Part shown: piece after piece, positions 1-8,404 of the stretch
Layout of the letters: the number at the start of each line of letters is the position of its first letter
How positions within the stretch are numbered: position 1 is the stretch's first letter
NCBI GenBank assembly: GCA_024234165.1
Contig: JACKOP010000004.1
Span: forward strand, 162,501-226,500
DNA: 64,000 nt
Source of the DNA: Pseudomonadales bacterium
GTDB taxonomy: Bacteria > Pseudomonadota > Gammaproteobacteria > Pseudomonadales > UBA5518
Direction: 5' to 3'
Notes under the pieces: generated by a model
What the model was told of the DNA's origin: nothing
The model's database searches: none
Seen by the model: the letters and a program-made list of their open reading frames with translations, nothing else
Translations under genes and position numbers: made by a program

Positions 1-1439
1 AACAACTCGCACAATTGGGCAAGTGCCGCTTCATGGAGCGCGAGGAATTTGCATATGGCACGCAGGCGTTGCAGGGCAAGAGAATCGTGATCATCGGCTG
101 CGGCGCACAAGGCCTCAACCAGGGCCTGAACCTGCGCGACAGCGGTCTCGACGTGAGCTATGCACTGCGCGAGAGCGCGATCGCCGAAAGGCGCGCCTCG
201 TGGAAGAATGCCACCGAAAACGGTTTTCGCGTCGGCACCTACGAAGAGCTGATTCCGTCAGCGGATCTGGTCAGCAACCTGACTCCCGACAAGCAGCACA
301 CCGCCGTGATCAAGGAAATCATGCCTCTGATGAAGCAGGGCGCGTGTCTGTCGTACTCGCACGGATTCAATATCGTCGAGGAAGGCACGCAGATCCGCCC
401 CGACATCACGGTGATCATGATCGCGCCGAAGTGCCCTGGTACCGAGGTGCGCGAGGAGTACAAGCGCGGCTTCGGCGTGCCCACACTGATTGCAGTGCAC
501 CCGGAAAACGATCCACGCGGCGAAGGCCTCGAACTCGCCAAAGCCTACGCTGCCGGTACCGGCGGCCATCGCGCCGGCGTGCTCGAGTCTTCGTTCATCG
601 CCGAGGTCAAGTCGGACCTGATGGGCGAGCAGACGATTCTCTGCGGCATGCTGCAGGCGGGTTCGATCCTGTGCTTCGATCGCATGGTGGAAAAGGGCAT
701 CCCGACAGACGAGGCGTGCAAGCTCGTGCAGTATGGATGGGAAACCGTCACCGAAGCGCTGAAGCACGGTGGCATCACGAACATGATGGATCGCCTCTCG
801 AACCCGGCGAAGATCACGGCCTTCGAACTCGCCGAGGAACTGAAGACGATCCTGCGCCCACTGTTCTGCAAGCACATGGACGACATCATGAGCGGCGAGT
901 TCTCGCACACCATGATGATCGACTGGGACAACGCCGATCGCCAACTGCTCGGCTGGCGCGAAGAAACCGCGCAGACGGCCTTCGAACGTGCAAGTGCGGA
1001 TAGTGCCGTGACGATCAGCGAACAGCAGTACTTCGACCGCGGCATCCTGATGGTCGCGATGATCAAGGCCGGCGTGGAACTCGCATTCGAGACGATGGCT
1101 GCATCGGGAATCATCGAGGAGTCGGCGTACTACGAGTCGCTGCATGAGACGCCGCTGATCGCAAACCTGATCGCTCGCAAGAAGCTCTACGAGATGAACA
1201 AGGTGATCTCGGACACTGCGGAGTACGGCTGCTATCTGTTCGCACACGAGGCGGTGCCAATGCTCGCAGGCTTCATGCGCGAGACCGACACCGATGTGAT
1301 CGGGCGTGGCCTCTCCGGGGACAACGGTGTGGACAACCAGGAACTGATCCGTGTCAACGCCGCGATCCGCAACCATCCGGTCGAGGTCGTCGGTCGCAAG
1401 TTGCGTGGCTACATGACCGCGATGAAGAAGATCGTGTAG
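1..1439 (+). CDS. ilvC: Ketol-acid reductoisomerase, 5' end cut by window
   Basis: Reduces and isomerises acetolactate or acetohydroxybutyrate with NADPH in valine and isoleucine synthesis (cytoplasm). Reading in frame from base 3 gives QLAQLGKCRF, which matches E. coli IlvC from about residue 13. The TTG at base 15 is therefore an internal Leu codon, and about a dozen N-terminal residues lie off the window. The Rossmann segment GCGAQGLNQGL, the loop APKCPGTEVREEY and the metal-site segment LMGEQTILCG are visible. Some 478 residues are present, which fits the long class II form with a duplicated C-terminal helical domain. The gene converges on ilvIH with a REP cluster between, rather than forming the common ilvI-ilvH-ilvC operon. 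Confidence 0.97.
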   Translation, partial: QLAQLGKCRFMEREEFAYGTQALQGKRIVIIGCGAQGLNQGLNLRDSGLDVSYALRESAIAERRASWKNATENGFRVGTYEELIPSADLVSNLTPDKQHTAVIKEIMPLMKQGACLSYSHGFNIVEEGTQIRPDITVIMIAPKCPGTEVREEYKRGFGVPTLIAVHPENDPRGEGLELAKAYAAGTGGHRAGVLESSFIAEVKSDLMGEQTILCGMLQAGSILCFDRMVEKGIPTDEACKLVQYGWETVTEALKHGGITNMMDRLSNPAKITAFELAEELKTILRPLFCKHMDDIMSGEFSHTMMIDWDNADRQLLGWREETAQTAFERASADSAVTISEQQYFDRGILMVAMIKAGVELAFETMAASGIIEESAYYESLHETPLIANLIARKKLYEMNKVISDTAEYGCYLFAHEAVPMLAGFMRETDTDVIGRGLSGDNGVDNQELIRVNAAIRNHPVEVVGRKLRGYMTAMKKIV

Positions 1440-1445
1440 ATCCAA

Positions 1446-1795
1446 TCGGACTGAAGTCCGACCTGCGGGTGCACACACTGCCCCGTAGGTCGGCGTGTTC
1501 ATGCCGACGGGTACGCGCGCCGCAGATCTACCCCCCCCTCGTCGGGTTGAAACCCGACCTACGTACAGGTCGGCATGCATGCCGACGGGTACGCGCGCCG
1601 CAGATCTACCCCCCCTCTCGTCGGGTTGAAACCCGACCTACGTACACGTCGGCATGCATGCCGACAGGCACACGCGCCGCAGATCTACCCCCCCCGTCGG
1701 GTTCAAACCCGACCTACCCGTAGGTCGGCATTCATGCCGACAGGCACGCGCACGCTGCGGATCCGACTCCCGGTCGGGCCGAAACCCGACCTACA
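1446..1795. repeat. REP cluster (families A and B)
   Basis: This gap between ilvC and ilvH holds about four A palindromes (GTCGGGTTGAAACCCGAC and variants) alternating with B palindromes (GTCGGCATGCATGCCGAC and variants). They are separated by near-identical spacers with runs of C. No gene is supported here. Short reading frames through it only translate the repeat. The last A element supplies the stop codon of ilvH. Confidence 0.9.
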
Positions 1796-2282
1796 GTGAC
1801 AGCACGCGATCGCCACGTGCGATTCCGGCCACCCCGCTGCGCACTACTTCCAGGATCATTGCGTCACCAACCGCACGGATGAACGCATCGAGCTTCTGTT
1901 GCGTTCCGGTCAGCAGCACCGTGTAGACCGCGCTACCAACATCGACGATCTGACCACGGAAAATATCGGTGCAGCGCTTGATCTCCTCGCGCTGGGCACC
2001 GGTGGCGCGCAGCTTGATCAGCATCAGTTCGCGCTCGATATGCGGCCCCTCGGTGAGATCGGTGAGCTTCACCACGTCGATCAGCTTGTTCAGCTGCTTC
2101 GTGACCTGCTCGATCACCCGATCGTCACCCTCCGTGGTCAGCGTGAGCCGCGACAGCGTGGGGTCTTCCGTAGGCGCCACGGTCAACGTCTCGATATTGA
2201 ACCCGCGCTGCGAGAACAGCCCGATCACCCGCGACAGCGCGCCGACCTCGTTTTCCATCAACAATGAAATGATCCGGCGCAT
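1791..2282 (-). CDS. ilvH: Acetolactate synthase small (regulatory) subunit
   Basis: Regulatory subunit of acetolactate synthase, which gives the holoenzyme full activity and valine feedback inhibition. The 163-residue protein starts MRRIISLLMENEVGALSRVIG, a typical N-terminal ACT domain (about residues 5-75) with the NEVGALSRV effector-binding turn, followed by the C-terminal small-subunit domain. The ATG at 2282 follows the ilvI TGA after one base, so the two are translationally linked. Upstream in-frame codons lie inside ilvI and are rejected. The stop codon TAG belongs to the GTAG foot of an adjoining REP element. Confidence 0.96.
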   Translation of the reverse strand: MRRIISLLMENEVGALSRVIGLFSQRGFNIETLTVAPTEDPTLSRLTLTTEGDDRVIEQVTKQLNKLIDVVKLTDLTEGPHIERELMLIKLRATGAQREEIKRCTDIFRGQIVDVGSAVYTVLLTGTQQKLDAFIRAVGDAMILEVVRSGVAGIARGDRVLSL

Positions 2283-2283
2283 C

Positions 2284-4032
2284 TCAGGTTCTCTCCGTCT
2301 TGCTGAGCCACATGTCGCGCATCGATCCGGGCGCGATGTGCATCGGGTAAACGTGCTCGTGCGGATCGACGACGATGTCGAGAAACACCACACGATCCTT
2401 CATCGCGAAGGCCCGTTCCATTGCCGGGCGCAGGTCCTCCTTCGCCTCGATGCGCATGCCGACATGACCGTAGGCCTCCGCAAGCTTCACGAAATCCGGC
2501 AGCGAGTCCTTGTAGCTGCTGTGCGAGTGACGGCCCGCGTACTGCATGTCCTGCCACTGCTTGACCATGCCCAGATAGCCGTTGTTCATGTTGATGATCT
2601 TCACCGGCAACCCGTAGTGCGTGCAGGTCGACATCTCCTGGATGTTCATCTGGATACTGCCCTCGCCGGTCACACAGGCCACGTCGGCATCCGGATGCGC
2701 GATCTTGACGCCCATCGCGGCCGGGAGCCCGAAGCCCATCGTTCCGAGACCACCGGAGTTGATCCAGTGTCGCGGCTCGTCGAACAGGTAGTACTGTGCG
2801 GCAAACATCTGGTGCTGCCCCACGTCCGATGTCACGAAGGCCTTGCCGCCAGTCACGGCATGCAACGTGCGGATCACGTCTTGCGGCATGATCAGCGGAC
2901 CGCTCGAGTCGTAGCGCGGCCGGCGGTAGATTCCCCACGCGTCGCGCCAGCGATCGATCTCGTTCCACCACGCATCGAGGGCTGCGCGATCGGGAAGCGT
3001 GGCGTCCTTGTCCTGCGCCTCTCCAATCTGGGCGAGTATCTCATCGAGCACCGCACCGACCGGCCCGGTGATCGGAATGTCGGCCGGCACCGTCTTCGAG
3101 ATAGACGTCGGATCGATGTCGACGTGGATGATTTTCGCAGCCGGACAGAAACGCCCCGGCGTGTTCGTCACACGGTCGTCGAAACGCGCCCCGATCGCGA
3201 TGATCACATCGGCATGATGCATCGCCATGTTGGCCTCGTAGGTGCCGTGCATGCCGAGCATCCCGAGGAAGCGACGATCGCTTCCCGGGTACGCACCAAG
3301 GCCCATCAGTGTGTTGGTCACCGGGTAATCGAGCAGATCCGCGAGCCGGCGCAACTGCGCCGATGCGTTGCCGAGGATCACGCCACCGCCGGCGTAGATC
3401 ACCGGGCATCGCGCAGAGAGCAGCAACTGCACCGCCTTGCGAATCTGGCCAGAATGCCCTCGCGTGACGGGGTTGTACGAACGCAGCCGCACCCGCTCCG
3501 GGTAGACGTACTCGAACTTCTCTGCCGGGCTGGTCACGTCCTTCGGAATATCGATGACGACTGGACCGGGACGACCCGAGGTCGCGATATGGAAAGCCTT
3601 CTTGATCGTCTCCGGAATCCGGGCAGCATCACGAACCATGAAGCTGTGCTTCACGACCGGGCGCGACACGCCCAACATATCGGTTTCCTGGAACGCATCC
3701 TCACCGATCTTCTCGCGCGGAACCTGTCCCGAGATCACGACCATCGGGATCGAGTCCATGTATGCGGTCGCGATGCCGGTGATCGCATTCGTCGCACCTG
3801 GCCCCGAAGTCACCAACACCACCCCGGGACGGCCGGTGCTGCGCGCATAGCCGTCGGCGGCGTGCGCTGCAGCCTGTTCGTGGCGCACCAGCACGTGCGT
3901 GAGATTTCCGTCGTGCTTGAACAGCGCGTCGTAGATATGAAGAACGGCGCCCCCCGGATAGCCGAAGACGTACTCGACGCCTTCGTCCTCGAGCGCCTGG
4001 ATGACCATTTCACCACCAGACAACATTTTCAC
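2284..4032 (-). CDS. ilvI: Acetolactate synthase large (catalytic) subunit
   Basis: Thiamine-diphosphate enzyme that condenses pyruvate with pyruvate or 2-oxobutyrate, the committed step to Val, Leu and Ile. The protein opens VKMLSGGEMV, which matches the E. coli IlvI start MEMLSGAEMV. I chose GTG at 4032 because a GGAGG sits 8 bases upstream. GTG at 4041 is too close to that site and ATG at 4026 is far from it. Visible are FGYPGGAV with the catalytic Glu region (RHEQAAAHAADGYAR), and the ThDP motif as GEGS...NMNN. The Glu in place of the usual Asp in GDGS is, from memory, also found in Pseudomonas enzymes. The C-terminus WLSKTERT is characteristic. First gene of ilvIH. Confidence 0.96.
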   Translation of the reverse strand: MKMLSGGEMVIQALEDEGVEYVFGYPGGAVLHIYDALFKHDGNLTHVLVRHEQAAAHAADGYARSTGRPGVVLVTSGPGATNAITGIATAYMDSIPMVVISGQVPREKIGEDAFQETDMLGVSRPVVKHSFMVRDAARIPETIKKAFHIATSGRPGPVVIDIPKDVTSPAEKFEYVYPERVRLRSYNPVTRGHSGQIRKAVQLLLSARCPVIYAGGGVILGNASAQLRRLADLLDYPVTNTLMGLGAYPGSDRRFLGMLGMHGTYEANMAMHHADVIIAIGARFDDRVTNTPGRFCPAAKIIHVDIDPTSISKTVPADIPITGPVGAVLDEILAQIGEAQDKDATLPDRAALDAWWNEIDRWRDAWGIYRRPRYDSSGPLIMPQDVIRTLHAVTGGKAFVTSDVGQHQMFAAQYYLFDEPRHWINSGGLGTMGFGLPAAMGVKIAHPDADVACVTGEGSIQMNIQEMSTCTHYGLPVKIINMNNGYLGMVKQWQDMQYAGRHSHSSYKDSLPDFVKLAEAYGHVGMRIEAKEDLRPAMERAFAMKDRVVFLDIVVDPHEHVYPMHIAPGSMRDMWLSKTERT

Positions 4033-4100
4033 GCGATACACCTCCGTGACCTGGACCAGTCTGGCGCGTTGCCACGCATGAAGCGCGAACGCGCACGCTC

Positions 4101-4187
4101 ACGGCACGTCATGCGGTGCCGTCATCAGCCGGGAGTCCAAAATCGGAGCCCGGGACCGTCAGCATGCATCGATGCCTTGGACCCCGG
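4101..4187 (-). promoter_or_regulatory. Structured leader upstream of ilvI
   Basis: Two inverted repeats lie in the presumed 5' untranslated region: arms at 4129-4140 and 4177-4187 (CCGGG/GTCCAA type), and ACGGCAC/GTGCCGT at 4101-4122. There is no U-run behind either stem and no leader peptide rich in Val, Leu or Ile was found. A classical attenuator is therefore not shown, and the role is unknown. Confidence 0.3.
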
Positions 4188-4306
4188 AGCAGAGCGGTAG
4201 GTAATGCGCCTGTGCCTGGATGCCGGGGGCGGAAGCGCGCTGTTATCGCGTCTCCTGGCCAGGACGTTCACCGGTAAGTCAACGTCTGGCCCCGGGGGTT
4301 GAGGTC

Positions 4307-4336
4307 ATTCTTTCCGCTTGCGCACCAACACGTCAA
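4307..4336 (-). promoter_or_regulatory. Candidate sigma-70 promoter for ilvIH
   Basis: TTGACG (4331-4336), an 18-base spacer and AAGAAT (4307-4312), read on the minus strand. This would give a leader of about 265 bases before ilvI. The -35 is good, while the -10 and the spacer are only fair. Confidence 0.35.
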
Positions 4337-4401
4337 CCACAATTTTGCTCCTGTGCCCGAACACGGCAGGCGTGCGTACCTGTCAGTTGCCGTATAGCGG
4401 C

Positions 4402-4407
4402 TATAAT
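4402..4407 (+). promoter_or_regulatory. Candidate -10 box for the DUF4124 gene
   Basis: A perfect TATAAT lies 36 bases before the ATG at 4443. No convincing -35 box stands at the right distance. The rest of 4033-4442 shows nothing else beyond the ilvI promoter and leader on the other strand. Confidence 0.35.
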
Positions 4408-4442
4408 CCGTCCAGTTCCTGGCACTTCGCGGAAGATCGTCC

Positions 4443-4847
4443 ATGCGTCGACAACACCGGATCCGGACCACCCTGCTGGCCGCGCTGATCACGTTCGCCT
4501 CGATGGTTGCTGACGCGGCCGAGCGCGTGTACAAGTGGACCGACTCCGAAGGAGTGGTGCATTTCGGTCAACAGCCCCCTACCGAAGCGGATGCGGAAGC
4601 CATCAAGGTCCAGAAGGGCTTCTCGACCGTAGACCCCGAAGCCACTGCAGAGCCTACCGACGAGGAGAAGAAAGCGGCAGCGAACGCCGAGACCTGCCGG
4701 GTCGCCACCGAAAATTTCAAGATGCTGTCCGGCGATGACGAGGTAAGGCGCGCGGACGACTATGGCGAAACGCACGTTCTCACACCGGAAGAAAAGGCCA
4801 GCGAGCGTGCGCGCGCAGAAGCCGCAATGAAGCGGTTCTGCCCGTAG
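4443..4847 (+). CDS. Secreted DUF4124-domain protein
   Basis: Small exported protein of 134 residues and unknown function. An N-terminal signal peptide (basic start, hydrophobic run to about residue 25, cleavage near ADA-AE) is followed by RVYKWTDSEGVVHFGQQPP, the signature of DUF4124. The rest is charged and probably helical, with two cysteines (CRVATENF and the C-terminal RFCP) that could pair in the periplasm. It stands alone between ilvIH and clpB. The terminal Pro codon and TAG stop (CCGTAG) coincide with the start of a REP element. Confidence 0.85.
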   Translation: MRRQHRIRTTLLAALITFASMVADAAERVYKWTDSEGVVHFGQQPPTEADAEAIKVQKGFSTVDPEATAEPTDEEKKAAANAETCRVATENFKMLSGDDEVRRADDYGETHVLTPEEKASERARAEAAMKRFCP

Positions 4848-4960
4848 GCCGGCATCCTGCCGACGGGCGTAGGTCGGCATTCATGCCGACAGGCCTGGCA
4901 CCACACCAATCCCCGTCGGGTTGAAACCCGACCCACGTGCAGGTCGGCATTCGTGCCGAC
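4844..4960. repeat. REP cluster (B, B, A/B)
   Basis: Two B palindromes, the first degenerate, are followed by an A/B head-to-head pair. They lie between the DUF4124 gene and clpB. The first GTAG foot is the stop codon of the DUF4124 gene. Confidence 0.85.
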
Positions 4961-4983
4961 GGGGTGGGTACCGCATCAATTCC

Positions 4984-7563
4984 CTAACCCCCTGCGAACA
5001 CCAACGCCTCGCCGTCCGCATCCACCACGATCGTATCGCCCGCCAAGAACTCGCCGGCAAGGATCTTCTGCGCCAGCGGGTTCTCTATGCGCTGCTGGAT
5101 CGCACGCTTCAGCGGCCGGGCACCGAACACAGGGTCGAAGCCCGCACGCGCCAGCACATCGACGGCCGCAGCGCTGACTTCCAGCCCCAACTCGCGCTCG
5201 GCAAGGCGCCGGCGCAGCAGATCGAGCTGAATCCCCGCGATGCCGTGGATCTGTTCCGCCCCCAGCGGATGGAACACCACCGTGTCGTCGATGCGGTTGA
5301 TGAACTCGGGCCGGAAATAACGCCCGACGAGCTCCATCACTGCCGCCTTCATGCGCGGGTAATCGTCCTCGGTCGCCATTTCCTGGATCACCTCCGATCC
5401 GAGGTTCGACGTCATCACGATCACGGTGTTGCGAAAATCCACCGTGCGCCCCTGGCCGTCGGTCAGACGTCCATCATCGAGCACCTGCAGCAACACGTTG
5501 AACACATCCGGGTGTGCCTTCTCGACCTCGTCGAGCAACAGCAACGAATACGGACGCCGGCGTACCGCTTCGGTCAGGTAGCCGCCTTCCTCGTAGCCGA
5601 CGTAACCCGGCGGAGCTCCGATGAGGCGCGCCACCGAATGCTTCTCCATGAACTCGGACATGTCGATCCGCACCATCGCATCCTGGCTGTCGAACAGGAA
5701 CTCGGCGAGCGCCTTGCACAGTTCGGTCTTGCCGACACCGGTCGGCCCCAGGAACAGGAAGGAACCGTTCGGGCGTGCGGCGTCCGCAAGTCCCGCGCGC
5801 GAGCGGCGCACCGCGTCGGACACCACCCGGATCGCCTCGTCCTGCCCGATCACGCGCCGGTGCAGCGCCCCCTCCATGTGCAGCAGCTTCTCGCGCTCGC
5901 CTTCGAGCATCTTCGATACCGGAATCCCGGTCCATTTCGAGACGACCTCCGCGATCTCCTCCTCGCCGACCTTGTTGCGCAGCAACTGCATCCTGCCGCC
6001 CGCTTCCAGATCGGCTGCTGCAGCCAGGCGCTTCTCCAGGGCCGGAATGATCCCGTACTGCAACTCCGACATGCGCGCCAGATCGCCTGCACGCCGCGCC
6101 GCCTCCATGTCCACGCGCGCCTGCTCGAGTTCGCTCTTGATCTGCTGCGAACCGTGAACCGTGGCCTTCTCGGCCTTCCAGATCTCCTCGAGCTGTGCGT
6201 AGTCGGCTTCGAGTTCGGCGATCTCGGCCTCGATCTTCTCGAGCCGTTGCCGCGCCGACTGATCCTCGTCCTTGCGCACCGCCTCGCGTTCGATCTTGAG
6301 CTGGATCAGCCGTCGATCGAGCCGATCGAGCTGCTCCGGCTTCGAGTCGATCTCCATGCGGATACGACTTGCGGCCTCGTCGACGAGGTCGATCGCCTTG
6401 TCCGGCAGTTGCCGGTCCGTGATGTAGCGTTGCGACAGCCTGGTCGCCGCGATGATCGCCGAATCGCTGATCGTGACCCCGTGGTGCACCTCATAACGCT
6501 CGCGCAGCCCGCGCAGGATCGCGATCGTATCTTCCTCGTTCGGTTCGTCGACCAGCACCTTCTGGAACCGGCGCTCGAGCGCCGCATCCTTTTCCACGTA
6601 CTCACGGTACTCGTTCAGCGTGGTAGCCCCCACGCAGTGCAGCTCACCACGCGCAAGCGCAGGCTTCAGCATGTTGCCCGCATCCAGCGCTCCCTCGGCC
6701 TTGCCGGCACCGACCATCGTGTGCAGTTCGTCGATGAACAGGATCACACGCCCTTCCTCGCGGGAGATCTCCTTCAGCACCGCCTTCAGGCGCTCTTCGA
6801 AATCGCCGCGATACTTGGCACCGGCCAGCAACGCACCCAGATCGAGCGCGAGCAGACGCCGGTTCTTCAGTCCTTCCGGCACCTCGCCGTTCACGATGCG
6901 CTGCGCGAGGCCCTCGGCGATCGCGGTCTTGCCCACTCCGGGCTCGCCGATCAGCACCGGATTGTTCTTGGTGCGCCGCTGCAGCACCTGGATGGTGCGA
7001 CGGATCTCGTCGTCGCGTCCGATCACCGGATCGAGCTTGCCTTGCGCGGCACGCTCGGTCATGTCGATGGTGTATTTCTCGAGTGCCTGGCGCGTACCCT
7101 CGGCCTCCGGGTCGTCGACCGACTCGCCACCGCGTACCAGGTCGATCGACTGCTCGAGCGTCTTGCGTTCCAGCCCCGACTGCTTCAGTGCCTCGCCGAC
7201 CCCGCTGCGATCCTCGAGTGCGGCCAGCAGCACCAGTTCGCTGGAAATGAACCGGTCCTTGCGCTGCTGTGCCAGCTTGTCGCCGAGGTTCAGCAGTCGC
7301 GTCAGTTCATTCGAGACGTGTACATCGCCACCCGTGCCTTCGACGCAGGGCAGGCGTTCGAGCAACTCGCCGATGCGCTTGCGCAGTCCCCTGATATCCA
7401 CGCCGCACTGCAGCAGCAACGGGCGCACGGTCCCGCCCTGCTGCTCGAGCAGCACCTCGATCAGGTGCGCCGGCATGATGAAGTTGTGATCGCGCCCGAG
7501 CGCGAGCGACTGCGCATCCGCCAGGGCGGCCTGCAACTGGTTGGTCAGTCGATCCATTCGCAT
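4984..7563 (-). CDS. clpB: ATP-dependent disaggregase ClpB
   Basis: Hsp100 chaperone that pulls proteins out of aggregates together with DnaK. The 859-residue protein has the full ClpB plan: N-terminal Clp domain (1-145), first AAA+ module with Walker A GEPGVGKT (206-213) and Walker B VILFIDEL (273-280), the coiled-coil middle domain (about 405-525), and second AAA+ module with GPTGVGKT (606-613) and LLLLDEVEKAH. It lacks a ClpP-binding loop, as expected for ClpB. The ATG start gives MRMDRLTNQ, matching E. coli MRLDRLTNK. It follows rluD and pgeF in the conserved bamD-rluD-pgeF-clpB neighbourhood and has its own heat-shock promoter. Confidence 0.98.
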   Translation of the reverse strand: MRMDRLTNQLQAALADAQSLALGRDHNFIMPAHLIEVLLEQQGGTVRPLLLQCGVDIRGLRKRIGELLERLPCVEGTGGDVHVSNELTRLLNLGDKLAQQRKDRFISSELVLLAALEDRSGVGEALKQSGLERKTLEQSIDLVRGGESVDDPEAEGTRQALEKYTIDMTERAAQGKLDPVIGRDDEIRRTIQVLQRRTKNNPVLIGEPGVGKTAIAEGLAQRIVNGEVPEGLKNRRLLALDLGALLAGAKYRGDFEERLKAVLKEISREEGRVILFIDELHTMVGAGKAEGALDAGNMLKPALARGELHCVGATTLNEYREYVEKDAALERRFQKVLVDEPNEEDTIAILRGLRERYEVHHGVTISDSAIIAATRLSQRYITDRQLPDKAIDLVDEAASRIRMEIDSKPEQLDRLDRRLIQLKIEREAVRKDEDQSARQRLEKIEAEIAELEADYAQLEEIWKAEKATVHGSQQIKSELEQARVDMEAARRAGDLARMSELQYGIIPALEKRLAAAADLEAGGRMQLLRNKVGEEEIAEVVSKWTGIPVSKMLEGEREKLLHMEGALHRRVIGQDEAIRVVSDAVRRSRAGLADAARPNGSFLFLGPTGVGKTELCKALAEFLFDSQDAMVRIDMSEFMEKHSVARLIGAPPGYVGYEEGGYLTEAVRRRPYSLLLLDEVEKAHPDVFNVLLQVLDDGRLTDGQGRTVDFRNTVIVMTSNLGSEVIQEMATEDDYPRMKAAVMELVGRYFRPEFINRIDDTVVFHPLGAEQIHGIAGIQLDLLRRRLAERELGLEVSAAAVDVLARAGFDPVFGARPLKRAIQQRIENPLAQKILAGEFLAGDTIVVDADGEALVFAGG

Positions 7564-7611
7564 GAAATGTCACCTGTGGCTTGCGAGCCGGACGGCCCCC
7601 GTTGCACATCT

Positions 7612-7639
7612 ATCTGGGGGCAGGACCACACAATTCAAG
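7612..7639 (-). promoter_or_regulatory. Sigma-32-like heat-shock promoter of clpB
   Basis: On the minus strand CTTGAA (7634-7639) is followed after 14 bases by CCCCAGAT (7612-7619), close to the RpoH consensus CTTGAA-N13-15-CCCCATNT. It lies just downstream of pgeF and about 50 bases before the clpB ATG. Confidence 0.7.
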
Positions 7640-7648
7640 CGCAGGGCT

Positions 7649-8404
7649 TCAGCGTGCGATCCAGATCAGGCTCGCCATGCGGCCGCAAACGCCGTCACGG
7701 CGATAGGAAAAGAACGACTCCGGCTCACTGTACGTGCACCAGCCACCACCGTGAACCTGTGGCACGCCAAGCCGTACAAACTCTGCACGCGCCAGCGCGT
7801 ACAGGTCGGCGTTATAACGCAGGGCACCGTCGTGCAACGGCACGAAGGCAGCACGCACGACCATATCGTCGCAGCGCGCAAGGAACGCCGCGCGCACCTC
7901 GGCACCGACCTCGAAGGCCAGCGGGCCGATCGCCGGTCCCAGCCACGCCAGCAATTCGTCGCAAGGCGCTGAAAAGCGCCGTACTGCAGCCTCGAGGACG
8001 CCTGCCGCAAGCCCGCGCCAACCGCAGTGCACCGCCGCCACTTCGGTGCCTGCACGATCGGTCAGCAATACCGGCAGGCAGTCAGCCGTGAGAACGGTAC
8101 AGACCACGCGCGGCGTCGCCGTCCAGGACGCATCGGCAGTCTGCAGGGTTCCATCGTTGCGCGCCTCGACCACCGTACAACCATGCACCTGGTCGAGCCA
8201 CTGCGGCGCGCAGGGCAGCGCCAGCGCCGCAGCAAGCAGTGTGCGGTTGCGCGCCACCGCCTGCGGGTCATCACCCACGTGCGCGCCCAGATTGAACGAA
8301 GTCCACGGCCCCGTGCTCCAGCCACCGCGACGTGTGCTGACGCCGGCGTGTACGCCCGCAGGTGCAGGCCAGTCGGCGGCGATGAATCCGGGGGGGTCAG
8401 CCAT
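7649..8404 (-). CDS. pgeF: Peptidoglycan editing factor PgeF (YfiH family)
   Basis: Family DUF152/multicopper polyphenol oxidase-like. E. coli PgeF removes mis-incorporated L-Ser from peptidoglycan precursors. The zinc/copper-type residues are visible in STRRGGWSTGPWTSFNLGAHVGDD, LDQVHG, LTADCLPVLL and AAVHCGWRGLAAGVLE. The end GGWCTYSEPESFFSYRRDG...GRMASLIW is typical. The ATG at 8404 is preferred over GTG at 8407. It overlaps the end of rluD by 8 bases, so the two are co-translated. The length of 251 residues is usual for the family. Confidence 0.92.
   Translation of the reverse strand: MADPPGFIAADWPAPAGVHAGVSTRRGGWSTGPWTSFNLGAHVGDDPQAVARNRTLLAAALALPCAPQWLDQVHGCTVVEARNDGTLQTADASWTATPRVVCTVLTADCLPVLLTDRAGTEVAAVHCGWRGLAAGVLEAAVRRFSAPCDELLAWLGPAIGPLAFEVGAEVRAAFLARCDDMVVRAAFVPLHDGALRYNADLYALARAEFVRLGVPQVHGGGWCTYSEPESFFSYRRDGVCGRMASLIWIAR

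Noticed and set aside
15..17. TTG at base 15 as the ilvC start
   Set aside because: The frame stays open to the window edge and the upstream codons match IlvC, so this is an internal Leu codon.
1469..1799. Short frames encoding MPTGTRAADLPP or VGLKPDLR-type repeats, here and in every REP cluster
   Set aside because: They translate the REP palindromes themselves. The REPs lack stop codons in some frames, so open frames arise by default.
4101..4187. Classical amino-acid attenuator for ilvI
   Set aside because: There is no leader peptide rich in Val, Leu or Ile codons and no U-run after the stems. Only the hairpins are reported.
5000..8090. Very long plus-strand reading frame opposite clpB (and a similar one opposite ileS at 26-29.5 kb)
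   Set aside because: These are antisense shadows of well-supported genes in high-GC DNA, with no family signal, no ribosome-binding site and codon use forced by the opposite strand.
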